Source: a virus. From it: a DNA stretch of 20,124 nucleotides. Positions 13,077 to 19,849 of this stretch are shown one piece after another. Numbering within the stretch: the stretch's first letter is position 1; each line of letters opens with the position of its first letter. Where the stretch lies: the IMG/VR virus record IMGVR_UViG_3300020463_003009, positions 1 through 20,124 of that record, one strand, 5' to 3'. Below the pieces are notes generated by a model. That model was not told where the DNA came from, made no database searches, and saw only the letters and a program-made list of their open reading frames with translations. The translations under genes and the position numbers were made by a program.

Positions 13077-13777
13077 AAAAAACTTTGAATACCTCTTAGA
13101 TTTTGTACGTTACCTGTAGAACATTTAACACAATCAAACTTTAACTTATGACTGATAGCTGGCATATTCTCAAAAAATTGAGATATTTTTGCAAACTGTA
13201 CACTGTTTAAAGATTCAATAAATTCTTTTACAGCTTTTTTACCTTCAGTCTTAGCGTTATGAACTGCGTCAGCATCAAATATTGTTTCGATACAAGCCAT
13301 AATCATATCAAACGCAGTTTCAACTGAGTCTTCAGATCCCGGCTTAATTTTTGATACATCAGCGTATGATGGATATCTTAATGTAATACCAACATCGTCT
13401 GTTAGCATAATCATTTTAGAATCATCATCTACAACTGGTATATCGATATCATCAAAATCTATTTGAACATCGTTCATATGTCCACAATCTTCACATTTAA
13501 CTTTCAAATCAATTCTTTCACCAACTGATTTTGCTCTCAATGCTAAAAATAATGATTCGATATCAAACATTGCTAATTGATCAACATTAATATCATCATA
13601 TACACATGATTTAATAACATCCTTTGTTGCCTGCATTATTTGCTTTGAATCATTAGATTCCATAGCCATCATCAAAATCTTTTCTTCTTTGACTAGGTAT
13701 GGTCTAAATTGAACAGTCTTACCCGTTGAAGGCACTACTGTATCATATTTCATATTATTAATTTTTGGTAAAGCCAT
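13070..13777 (-). CDS. 26: gp26-like baseplate hub / tail assembly protein (T4_baseplate family)
   Basis: The 235-residue protein fits the gp26 family of T4-like phages: an N-terminal beta region (MALPKINNMKYDTVVPSTGKTVQFRPYLVKEEKIL), a helical middle, a CxxC pair at C95/C98 (KCEDCGH) and a second pair at C216/C219 (FDCVKCSTGN), and the conserved end LRGIQSFF. The four cysteines probably bind zinc. In T4, gp26 is needed for baseplate hub assembly. It has an AGGAG ribosome site. The last codons form AGT TTT TTT ACG TAG, placing a -1 slippery heptamer two codons before the stop, so part of the product may continue into the gp51-like frame. Position between a tube-like protein and the tape measure matches the lambda G gene. 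Confidence 0.85.
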   Translation of the reverse strand: MALPKINNMKYDTVVPSTGKTVQFRPYLVKEEKILMMAMESNDSKQIMQATKDVIKSCVYDDINVDQLAMFDIESLFLALRAKSVGERIDLKVKCEDCGHMNDVQIDFDDIDIPVVDDDSKMIMLTDDVGITLRYPSYADVSKIKPGSEDSVETAFDMIMACIETIFDADAVHNAKTEGKKAVKEFIESLNSVQFAKISQFFENMPAISHKLKFDCVKCSTGNVQNLRGIQSFFT

Positions 13778-13794
13778 TCTATTCTCCTATAATA

Positions 13795-14460
13795 TTAGCC
13801 AATTCCTAATCCAGAAGCTAATGTTTCAACACCACTAATTGCAGTATCGAAAATATCCTCTGGAACATAATTTTCGTAACTCAATGTCACATTCAATTTT
13901 TGAACAGTATTTTCACTATTACTATCCAATTGTATCGAATTCATGGTAATAGGGAATGCATTCTCTAATTTTACACCATAAATCGGTACGTTCTTACTAT
14001 TTAACTGCTGTATAATAACATCAGTAGTAAAATCTTTTTTATATCCTGCACGATAATCTTTAACATCAAAGACACCTGACATCCAATTATCAAATAATTT
14101 TTTCATAAAATAATCATTTGTAAGAATGAATGACATAGTTACATCTTCATTAATGATACCGTAAGGAATTTTAACTGCTTGTCTGTCTGATAAATATTCA
14201 TTTGTTGAAATCTGTCTGCCTGGCAGATTAACTGTTTCACATAATATTGATATATCTCTTGGGTCTGGTATAATATTTTTTAAGCTTCCACCACTTAATG
14301 CAGTTGTGGCTAATGATCCAACTAATACTCTGGGATCTTGGCTTGTTAAGTTACCAATTGTAACTCCACCTGGTGGTGTAAAAAATACTTGAAATCTGTT
14401 GGCGAATGCTACTCCACCCTTTTTCGAAATTGTTGCTTTGAGGTCGTCTATACTGTTCAT
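13795..14460 (-). CDS. Tail-tube-fold baseplate protein (gp54/gp19-like)
   Basis: The start is ATG 14460, which overlaps the stop of the preceding gene (ATGA); an ATG 10 codons earlier lies inside that gene. The 221-residue product shows the pattern of myovirus tube proteins: NRFQVFFTPPGG near the N terminus, LCETVNLPGRQISTNEY, VTMSFILTNDYFMKKLFDNWM, a V-K-LENAFPITMNSIQLDSNSE stretch, and a terminal beta segment (VQKLNVTLSYENYVPE). T4 gp54 (tube initiator, 320 residues) and gp19 (tube, 163 residues) share this fold. Length falls between them, so the exact role (tube initiator or a tube-like hub part) is uncertain. It is upstream of gp26, where a tube protein is expected. Confidence 0.7.
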   Translation of the reverse strand: MNSIDDLKATISKKGGVAFANRFQVFFTPPGGVTIGNLTSQDPRVLVGSLATTALSGGSLKNIIPDPRDISILCETVNLPGRQISTNEYLSDRQAVKIPYGIINEDVTMSFILTNDYFMKKLFDNWMSGVFDVKDYRAGYKKDFTTDVIIQQLNSKNVPIYGVKLENAFPITMNSIQLDSNSENTVQKLNVTLSYENYVPEDIFDTAISGVETLASGLGIG

Positions 14461-15047
14461 GATGCGTATGCTTTCCTTGAATATCTCCATACTGATTGTG
14501 CTTTAACTTTAACAAACTGTTCTGTTGGTAGAAAGATTGCTATTTCCCATTCAGTCATAGGTACTCTAACCAAGTTAGAATTTACTTGACTCATTAAATA
14601 ATGTTTAAAACACGGCTTAAATTCTTTAAATTTTGTAACACCTTTGAGTGTATTATATCTTAATCTAGCAAGTCTTGTGGAATCAGTTACGTTCTTAGGT
14701 GATAGTGCCATTAGCTCATCAAGGAATCTAGCACGTACACCTGGTGCTAGGTAATGTAAATTAAGCCCATGGAATCCACCTTCTGCAGGTTGTACCATAA
14801 CTGTAAGTGGAAACTTATCATAGTAAGGTAACTCTTTCTTCATCTTTGGATCATAGAAATACATCATCATGTCACCAATCTTAGGTTGTTTTACAACATC
14901 AAGAGCTTCATCTTTCATAAGCTTACGTCGCGTAGGTATACTTAGATCTCTTACTTTCTTTTGAAACCAAAGACGTGATTCTTTAGTCCGTGGACTAACA
15001 CCTGCACGGAATGCGCCTGCCTGTAATGTATCAAATAAACTTGCCAT
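14457..15047 (-). CDS. Conserved structural-type protein next to gp4, 196 residues
   Basis: It begins MASLFDTLQAGAFRAGVSPRT, followed by SRLWFQKKVRDL and a beta-rich region (GDMMMYFYDPK, ELPYYDKFPLTVMVQ, GFHGLNLHYLAPGVRARFLDEL). It is rich in Arg and Lys. I recognise the FPL...GLNLHYL pattern from marine T4-like phages but cannot attach a specific gp number. Its neighbour gp4, and T4's grouping of genes 2, 4 and 53, make a head-completion or DNA-end function conceivable. A TATAAATA box lies 5 bases before the ATG (predicted leaderless mRNA). Its stop overlaps the next ATG. Confidence 0.65.
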   Translation of the reverse strand: MASLFDTLQAGAFRAGVSPRTKESRLWFQKKVRDLSIPTRRKLMKDEALDVVKQPKIGDMMMYFYDPKMKKELPYYDKFPLTVMVQPAEGGFHGLNLHYLAPGVRARFLDELMALSPKNVTDSTRLARLRYNTLKGVTKFKEFKPCFKHYLMSQVNSNLVRVPMTEWEIAIFLPTEQFVKVKAQSVWRYSRKAYAS

Positions 15048-15052
15048 ACTAC

Positions 15053-15060
15053 TATTTATA
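15053..15060 (-). promoter_or_regulatory. Late promoter TATAAATA, predicted start on the ATG
   Basis: Perfect T4-type late box on the minus strand, followed by GTAGT then ATG (15047). With the T4 spacing (box at -13 to -6) transcription would begin at the A of the ATG. No room exists for a ribosome-binding site between box and start. Confidence 0.75.
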
Positions 15061-15507
15061 TCAAGATTTCAGTAGTTTGATGCCTAGATTCTTTAAAGTA
15101 TCTTCAGTCCAAACTTGAAATTTCCATCCTTTATGGTCTGCAAAACGTTGAGCTGCTTCCCATTTGGATGTGTTTTTGATATATGTAGTCACTTCATTTA
15201 GGTATTTTCTAGTCTTTCTTTTAGGATTTTTAGGTGGAACAGTTTGTTTTTTTGGCTTAATCTCAACCAATATGATATCACCATTACTTAATTCAACTAA
15301 TAAATCAATAAAATATCTATGGATTTTGTTATCTGTTTTACACTTGTAAGGTATAACTATTTCCTCAGAATTCCATTTCTTTACACGTGGAGTGCCTTCA
15401 CACCATCTAAAAGCATTTCTTTCCCATAATGAACGATAGATTACCTTTGAAGGGTCGCCTAAGTACTTATCTTTGTTTTTTATTGTATATCTACCTTTGT
15501 AAGCCAT
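15061..15507 (-). CDS. 4: gp4-like head completion protein (TnsA/PD-(D/E)xK nuclease fold)
   Basis: The 148-residue protein matches T4 gp4 (also called gp50) along its length: a MAYKGRYTIKNKDKYLGD start, VIYRSLWERNAFRWCEGTPRVKKW, SEEIVIPYKCKTDNKIHRYFIDL, VEIKPKKQTVPPKNPKRKT and YIKNTSKWEAA. Residues typical of the nuclease fold are present: E29, D68, E82-x-K84 and Q88. In T4, gp4 finishes DNA-filled heads so tails can attach. No clear ribosome site precedes it. A late promoter lies 34-41 bases upstream. It is the first gene of the minus-strand late operon. Confidence 0.88.
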   Translation of the reverse strand: MAYKGRYTIKNKDKYLGDPSKVIYRSLWERNAFRWCEGTPRVKKWNSEEIVIPYKCKTDNKIHRYFIDLLVELSNGDIILVEIKPKKQTVPPKNPKRKTRKYLNEVTTYIKNTSKWEAAQRFADHKGWKFQVWTEDTLKNLGIKLLKS

Positions 15508-15514
15508 ATAAATA
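15507..15514 (+). promoter_or_regulatory. Late promoter TATAAATA for the baseplate operon
   Basis: Perfect T4-type late box on the plus strand, overlapping the start of the divergent gp4 gene. The predicted start point near 15520 gives a leader of about 41 bases with AAAGG 8 bases before ATG 15561. Confidence 0.78.
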
Positions 15515-15540
15515 GTTCTATAGTTTAAAAATTATATAGT

Positions 15541-15548
15541 TATTTATA
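15541..15548 (-). promoter_or_regulatory. Late promoter TATAAATA for the minus-strand tail operon
   Basis: TATTTATA on the plus strand is a perfect late box on the minus strand. The predicted start near 15535 gives a leader of about 28 bases to the gp4 ATG. With the box at 15507 it forms a divergent pair whose transcripts overlap by about 16 bases at their 5' ends. Confidence 0.75.
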
Positions 15549-15560
15549 AAGGTAAAACGT

Positions 15561-16385
15561 ATGAGTATAATTACATTCCCAAACAACCTTAGAGAGAAGA
15601 TCGATAAAGAAGGCGACGAGTTTCCGCATTTAGAATTTACGATTACTAACGAGGAAGGCGACTTTCATAAGATACATATGTTCATTCCACTTGCTGTATC
15701 TACAGCTGATGGTATAACATATAGCTCAGTAAACCTCGGAGTCCAAGGTGCAGTTGCATCAAGTACCGCGGCTCAAGCAATAGGTGGAACGGGCCAGAAA
15801 GAAGCAACCACATCAGATATCATAGCATTAGCAACAAAAAGCGCAAAGGCTAACTCGCAAACATTAGGTACAGCAGCTGTAATTAGTGAAATCAAAACAG
15901 GAATTATAGTAAACCCTTACACAACACAAAACTTTGATGGCGTAACCGTACGCTCATTTGCATTCAACTTTAAATTAATTCCTACTTCTGTAGAAGAAGC
16001 AAAAGACATACACAGAATTGAGAATCAATTTCGTAAATATATGTACCCTAAAGACAGAGGTGCAGGTAGTTTGCAATACCCACCAACATTTAGAATAAGA
16101 TTCATGATAGGCTCTAGAGAAAACAAATATATGCCTAGAATTATTCAATGTTACCTTACAAATATGACAGCAACTGTTAACTCTACCGGCAATGCTTTTC
16201 ATAAGAACGATGACCTTGGTGCATCACCTACTGAATTGGATTTAGCACTTACATTCCAAGAGGTCAGAGCAATTACCAGAGACGATCTTTATGATGCTGG
16301 AATACAATATAAGAATGATAGAACAAACGACGGTCATGTTGTTGGGTCACTACCTGATAACGATATAGTAGCTACAGGAGGATAA
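15561..16385 (+). CDS. 48: gp48-like baseplate tail tube cap
   Basis: The 274-residue protein has the gp48 pattern of marine T4-like phages: FPNNLREK near the start, HIFI-like IHMFIPLAV, a Ser/Ala/Thr-rich low-complexity segment (about 58-110), VRSFAFNFKLIPTSVEEAKDIHRIENQFRKYMYP, LQYPPTFRIRFM, CYLTNMTATVNSTGNAF, and a final ELDLALTFQEVRAITRDDL. The second half has the tail-tube fold. In T4, gp48 and gp54 sit on the hub and start tube growth. T4 gp48 is longer (364 residues). It is the first gene of the plus-strand baseplate operon, with gp53 starting directly after its stop. Confidence 0.82.
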   Translation: MSIITFPNNLREKIDKEGDEFPHLEFTITNEEGDFHKIHMFIPLAVSTADGITYSSVNLGVQGAVASSTAAQAIGGTGQKEATTSDIIALATKSAKANSQTLGTAAVISEIKTGIIVNPYTTQNFDGVTVRSFAFNFKLIPTSVEEAKDIHRIENQFRKYMYPKDRGAGSLQYPPTFRIRFMIGSRENKYMPRIIQCYLTNMTATVNSTGNAFHKNDDLGASPTELDLALTFQEVRAITRDDLYDAGIQYKNDRTNDGHVVGSLPDNDIVATGG

Positions 16386-17186
16386 ATGAGTTTCTTTAAG
16401 CAATTTCCAAAATTAAAATATGATTTCGATCGTAATGGTGTCCTTCAAAACGTAGTTAATATCTACAAATCAGTAAGACCACTTAAAAACTTCGAAGATA
16501 ACATTAATACGTATACATTCTATGATGTAAAGAATGGTGAAAGGCCTGATATTATATCACAAAGACTATACGGTTCACCAAGATTCTATTGGACATTCTT
16601 TATTGTCAATGAATACTTGCATGACGGACTCGCTGCATGGCCAATGAGTCAAGAAAAATTGCAAGAGTATATGACAAAAGAATACGATGGTATCGTAATT
16701 ACTACAAACCCTATCATAGAAAGAGATACTGATCAATCGATTACCGATCACCGTAACTCTCTTGCAGGTAGATTCACACTTGGTGAAACAATCACAGGTG
16801 TAACCTCAGGCGCAACAGGTGTTTTGCATAAGAAAAACCTTGACCTTAATCAAATCGTGCTCAAGAATGTCACAGGATCCTTCATTGGTGATATCAATAC
16901 ATCAGAATTGATTCAAGGTGGCACATCGAATGATAACGTAGGTACATACCAGGTGTTCAAATACATCGATGCACCTCATTACTACTATCTAACAGGTGAT
17001 GTAGAGAAGAGAGTACAATCAAATTCAGTCTTTGTCGAGGGTGGAGTAGAATCAGGGCAACTTTCTTTTGTTACAAATCGTGCATATCTCGAAGAAGTGA
17101 ATGAACTAAGATCAAAAATCAAAGTCGTAGATCCTAGATATATAAGGCAATTTGCCGATGAGTTCGAGGATATGCTCAATGGCTAG
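16386..17186 (+). CDS. 53: gp53-like baseplate wedge protein with internal insertion
   Basis: The start follows the gp48 stop with an AGGAGG ribosome site. The N-terminal 100 residues match gp53: FFKQFPKLKYDF, IYKSVRPLKNFEDN, YTFYDVKNGERPDIISQRLYGSPRFYWTFFIVNEYLHDGLAAWPMS. The LysM-like region stands out. A segment at about 128-180 (GRFTLGETITGVTSGATGVL...) looks like the 'GE-x-V-TG-x-TSGAT' beta repeat seen in phage structural proteins; it helps explain the length of 266 residues against about 196 in T4. The C terminus ends with VVDPRYIRQFADEFEDML. In T4, gp53 joins neighbouring wedges in the baseplate. It overlaps the hub gene by 8 bases. Confidence 0.85.
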   Translation: MSFFKQFPKLKYDFDRNGVLQNVVNIYKSVRPLKNFEDNINTYTFYDVKNGERPDIISQRLYGSPRFYWTFFIVNEYLHDGLAAWPMSQEKLQEYMTKEYDGIVITTNPIIERDTDQSITDHRNSLAGRFTLGETITGVTSGATGVLHKKNLDLNQIVLKNVTGSFIGDINTSELIQGGTSNDNVGTYQVFKYIDAPHYYYLTGDVEKRVQSNSVFVEGGVESGQLSFVTNRAYLEEVNELRSKIKVVDPRYIRQFADEFEDMLNG

Positions 17187-18495
17187 AGTCAATACTAAGT
17201 TTGCAAATGGTTCAGATGCAATTGTACCTGGATCATATGAGCTCGTCTCTTGCAAAATTACATGTAATGATGGCCAAGTCTTCGACATTCGTGAGCTCAT
17301 AGCAAAGTTTGTCATAGACGAGAGTATACATTCTGCCTCAATCGCCGCAACATTCAACATACTCGATGCAAACGCTTACCTCGAAAAGCTCAAAATGTCA
17401 GGTAACGAAAGGTTAGACCTAAGGATTGCACGTAGAGATATCAATGGAGAGCGATATACAATCGACAAAGAGCTCTATATCTCAAAGATTGGCATGTACG
17501 CAAAGACAAGCCCAGGCAACTCGACATATGTCATCACAGCATTAAGCAAACAAGCCTATCTCAACTCATTACAAACAGTCTCGGAAGCATTCTCAGGCAG
17601 TGTAGGATCATTAGTAGAGAAGATCTGTAAAGATAAATTGCAAGTCGATCCATTTCTCATTAATAAAGACACAAAAGATATCATCAAAGGTGTATATCCA
17701 CGCATGAGACCACTCGCACTCATACACTGGTTGCTTAGAAGAGCCTATGACAATGAGACACCTTACTACTTCTATGAATCATTCTGCCATGGAGTCACAT
17801 TAGATTCATACGAAAACATGGCAAACGCTGATATATACGAATCATATAACCATACACCATTCTCAGATACAGTCATAGGGTCAATCGATAATTACGAACA
17901 GCAAAGAACACGTGTCATACACCTCTCGACCGATAAAATGGATATATCTCAATACTCTTCTGCACAGAAAGGAGCATATTCGTCCACATTACATACAATA
18001 GATATTGCAAACAAAACATATCAAAAGTCTAAATATACATATTCTAGTAAGAAAATAGGTAAACTAAACAATAATCAACCATTCTCTAGTAATATAACAT
18101 TCAATGATAGGAAGATCGATTCCTATACAGAGGCTAAAAACCATTATATATCACTCAATTCTAAGGCTTTTGGCAACATTTCTAACTATAGTACACCTGC
18201 AGACAACAGTATCTGTATGGCTAACGCCTATAGAGAGAATCTAAACGCATTCATATTGGATATCAAAATCAATGGAGACCTAGAAATTGCAAGTGGAAAA
18301 AAGGTACATCTGGCAGTCCGCAAAGGGGTCAACGTATCTGAATCTGACGAGTCTACTCTTGATAAGTTCCTTAGTGGCGACTACTTAGTAGATTCAATAA
18401 GACATTCATTCGATACAGAGTATACTCAGATACTTACACTCAAACGAGATAGCTATATAGAGTCATTAGACCAATTACAAATAGGAGGAGCGTAG
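17179..18495 (+). CDS. 27: gp27-like baseplate hub protein
   Basis: ATG 17179 was chosen because it overlaps the gp53 stop (ATGGCTAG); the TTG at 17152 in the same frame lies inside gp53. The 438-residue protein has the look of gp27/gpD hub proteins: ELVSCKITCNDGQVFDIRELIAKFVIDESI at the N terminus, DLRIARRDINGERYT, YVITALSKQAYLNSLQTVSEAF, LVEKICKDKL, then MRPLALIHWLLRRAYDNETPYYFYESF, and a C-terminal beta domain ending DYLVDSIRHSFDTEYTQILTLKRDS. In T4 a gp27 trimer carries the gp5 spike, and the next gene here is the gp5-like spike. It uses more CTC/CTA Leu codons than the early genes. Confidence 0.78.
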   Translation: MARVNTKFANGSDAIVPGSYELVSCKITCNDGQVFDIRELIAKFVIDESIHSASIAATFNILDANAYLEKLKMSGNERLDLRIARRDINGERYTIDKELYISKIGMYAKTSPGNSTYVITALSKQAYLNSLQTVSEAFSGSVGSLVEKICKDKLQVDPFLINKDTKDIIKGVYPRMRPLALIHWLLRRAYDNETPYYFYESFCHGVTLDSYENMANADIYESYNHTPFSDTVIGSIDNYEQQRTRVIHLSTDKMDISQYSSAQKGAYSSTLHTIDIANKTYQKSKYTYSSKKIGKLNNNQPFSSNITFNDRKIDSYTEAKNHYISLNSKAFGNISNYSTPADNSICMANAYRENLNAFILDIKINGDLEIASGKKVHLAVRKGVNVSESDESTLDKFLSGDYLVDSIRHSFDTEYTQILTLKRDSYIESLDQLQIGGA

Positions 18496-19173
18496 GTGAG
18501 AGAGCATGAAGATCAATTTGTAGGAGCGCCTTTTACATGGTTCATAGGAGAGGTTAGATCAATCTCAGACCCTCTTAACATGAATCGTGTTAAAGTTTTC
18601 CCTTATGGTTATTATGATGATGAGAGAGTGCAGGAGAGCGACCTTCCCTGGAGCACTGTAATGATGTCTAATGCACACGCTTCCTATAAGGGTATAGGAG
18701 GTAATCATCATTTAGAAGTAGGCTCCTGGGTTGTAGGATTCTTTCGAGACGGGTACTCTGCACAGGACGCTATTATATTAGGTAGTATACCAACACAAAC
18801 AGATGGCGTTATTGATATACCACCAGAGTCCTCGGAGACCAACAAAGTATATAAGTCTAAGGCAGGACACTTAATTGAATTAGATAATACCACTGGCGAG
18901 GAACGAGTGCACATCAAGCATGCGGTTGGTAGTACTATACTAATAGAATCAGATGGTACTATAAAGATAGACGCTCAGAACGATGTCATTCTAGTGGACG
19001 GAGACACAAAGATTACAGGTAAGTTAGATGTAACAGGCGAGGTGAAAGCGAAGTGTGACTCAGCCTCGGAGAGTGTCACTCTGACAGGCCACCAGCACGT
19101 ATACAAAACTGGGACAGGTACTGCTCATAATACAACTGATAAAGATACAAATGTACCAAAGGGTGGGACTTAA
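18496..19173 (+). CDS. 5: gp5-like central spike protein without lysozyme domain
   Basis: Start is GTG directly after the hub stop, with GGAGGAG just upstream. The 225-residue protein has an OB-fold N-terminal domain (FIGEVRSISDPLNMNRVKVFPYGYYDDE, DLPWSTVMMSNA, HHLEVGSWVVGFFRDGYSAQDAIILGSIP), then a linker. A beta-helix-type C terminus follows: AGHLIELDNTTGEERVHIKHAVGSTILIE, DGTIKIDAQNDVILVDGDTKITGKLDVTGEV. A TGHQHVYKTG element (HxH, 199-201) resembles the metal-binding tip of gpV-type spikes. T4 gp5 (575 residues) has a lysozyme domain between the two parts; here it is absent, so cell-wall digestion must come from elsewhere. Confidence 0.85.
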   Translation: MREHEDQFVGAPFTWFIGEVRSISDPLNMNRVKVFPYGYYDDERVQESDLPWSTVMMSNAHASYKGIGGNHHLEVGSWVVGFFRDGYSAQDAIILGSIPTQTDGVIDIPPESSETNKVYKSKAGHLIELDNTTGEERVHIKHAVGSTILIESDGTIKIDAQNDVILVDGDTKITGKLDVTGEVKAKCDSASESVTLTGHQHVYKTGTGTAHNTTDKDTNVPKGGT

Positions 19174-19395
19174 TATTATAACATATATAGGAGGAAATGT
19201 AAACAGCAAAGGGCACGTTTTATATGAGACAGAAAACCTCAGATCGTAGTGGGGGGTCTAGCATCCCCGTGTATTTTTAGATCCGTAGTTTTCGTTCTAA
19301 ACGTCACTGATAAAAAATTTTTTCTGGCGAAAAATGCTCCAGAAACCTCGTCGGTAGATTACTAAACTATCAGCCTTGCTATTATAAATACTAGT
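19174..19395 (+). other. 222-base non-coding gap with hairpins
   Basis: The gap is GC-richer than the rest. It starts with AGGAGGAAATGTAA (19189-19202), a strong ribosome site followed by Met-stop. Next are a G6...CCCC element (19251-19268), a near-repeat AGATCGTAGT (19241) / AGATCCGTAGT (19280), an AAAAAATTTTTT palindrome (about 19312-19323), and a 7-pair inverted repeat TTTCTGG/CCAGAAA (19321-19345). Read on the minus strand, the last repeat is followed by an A/T-rich run ending in T6, a terminator-like arrangement. An 18-codon ORF (19224-19280) has only a weak ribosome site. No tRNA seen. Confidence 0.5.
19383..19390 (+). promoter_or_regulatory. Late promoter TATAAATA, predicted start on the gp25 ATG
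   Basis: Perfect T4-type late box followed by CTAGT then ATG (19396), the same spacing as the box at 15053. The predicted transcription start is the A of the gp25 start codon, giving a leaderless mRNA. Confidence 0.8.
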
Positions 19396-19845
19396 ATGAG
19401 TACTATATTACAATCAGATAAGAGTATATCAGATGGATTTAAGAAAGCCTCAGTTGATTCTCGTAGGAAATCCTGGAGCGACCTTGATCTCTCTTTAACA
19501 CTCCATCCTATACGGAAAGACATTGTTCCTCTTAGAGATGATAACGCTATACGTAACGCTGTAAAGAACTTATTGTTAACTAACTTTTATGAGCGTCCTT
19601 TTAATCATTCTATTGGTGCAAATTTACGAGCGCTTTTGTTTGAGCCGGCTGACGCAATTACGCGAATGGCAATACGTGATAATATAGAAAGAACACTCAC
19701 ACAACATGAACAAAGAATTAAAATATTAGATATACAGGTTAAGGATCTCTCAGATGAGAATGCTTATAATATACTCGTTAAATTCCTTATTAAAGAGTTC
19801 GATACTAAGGAAGAGGTCGAGATTGTACTAAGACGGATAAGGTAA
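19396..19845 (+). CDS. 25: gp25-like baseplate wedge protein
   Basis: The 149-residue protein matches gp25: WSDLDLSLTLHPIRKDIVPLRDDNAIRNAVKNLLLTNFYERPFNHSIGANLRALLFEPAD, then a helical region and a final beta segment (YNILVKFLIKEFDTKEEVEIVLRRIR). The motif EPAD and the IRNAVKNLLLTNFYERPF stretch are highly typical. In T4, gp25 belongs to the (gp6)2-gp7 wedge core and helps trigger sheath contraction. It is homologous to TssE of type VI secretion. T4 gp25 is 132 residues; the extra residues are N-terminal. No ribosome site precedes the ATG. gp6 follows 4 bases after the stop. Confidence 0.93.
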   Translation: MSTILQSDKSISDGFKKASVDSRRKSWSDLDLSLTLHPIRKDIVPLRDDNAIRNAVKNLLLTNFYERPFNHSIGANLRALLFEPADAITRMAIRDNIERTLTQHEQRIKILDIQVKDLSDENAYNILVKFLIKEFDTKEEVEIVLRRIR

Positions 19846-19849
19846 AACC

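Noticed and set aside
14461-14490. Longer start for the tail-tube-fold protein
   Set aside because: The first 10 codons overlap the preceding gene out of frame; the ATGA overlap at 14460 is the better start.
19224-19280. 18-codon ORF in the gap before gp25
   Set aside because: Weak ribosome site, tiny size and biased content; described as part of the non-coding block instead.
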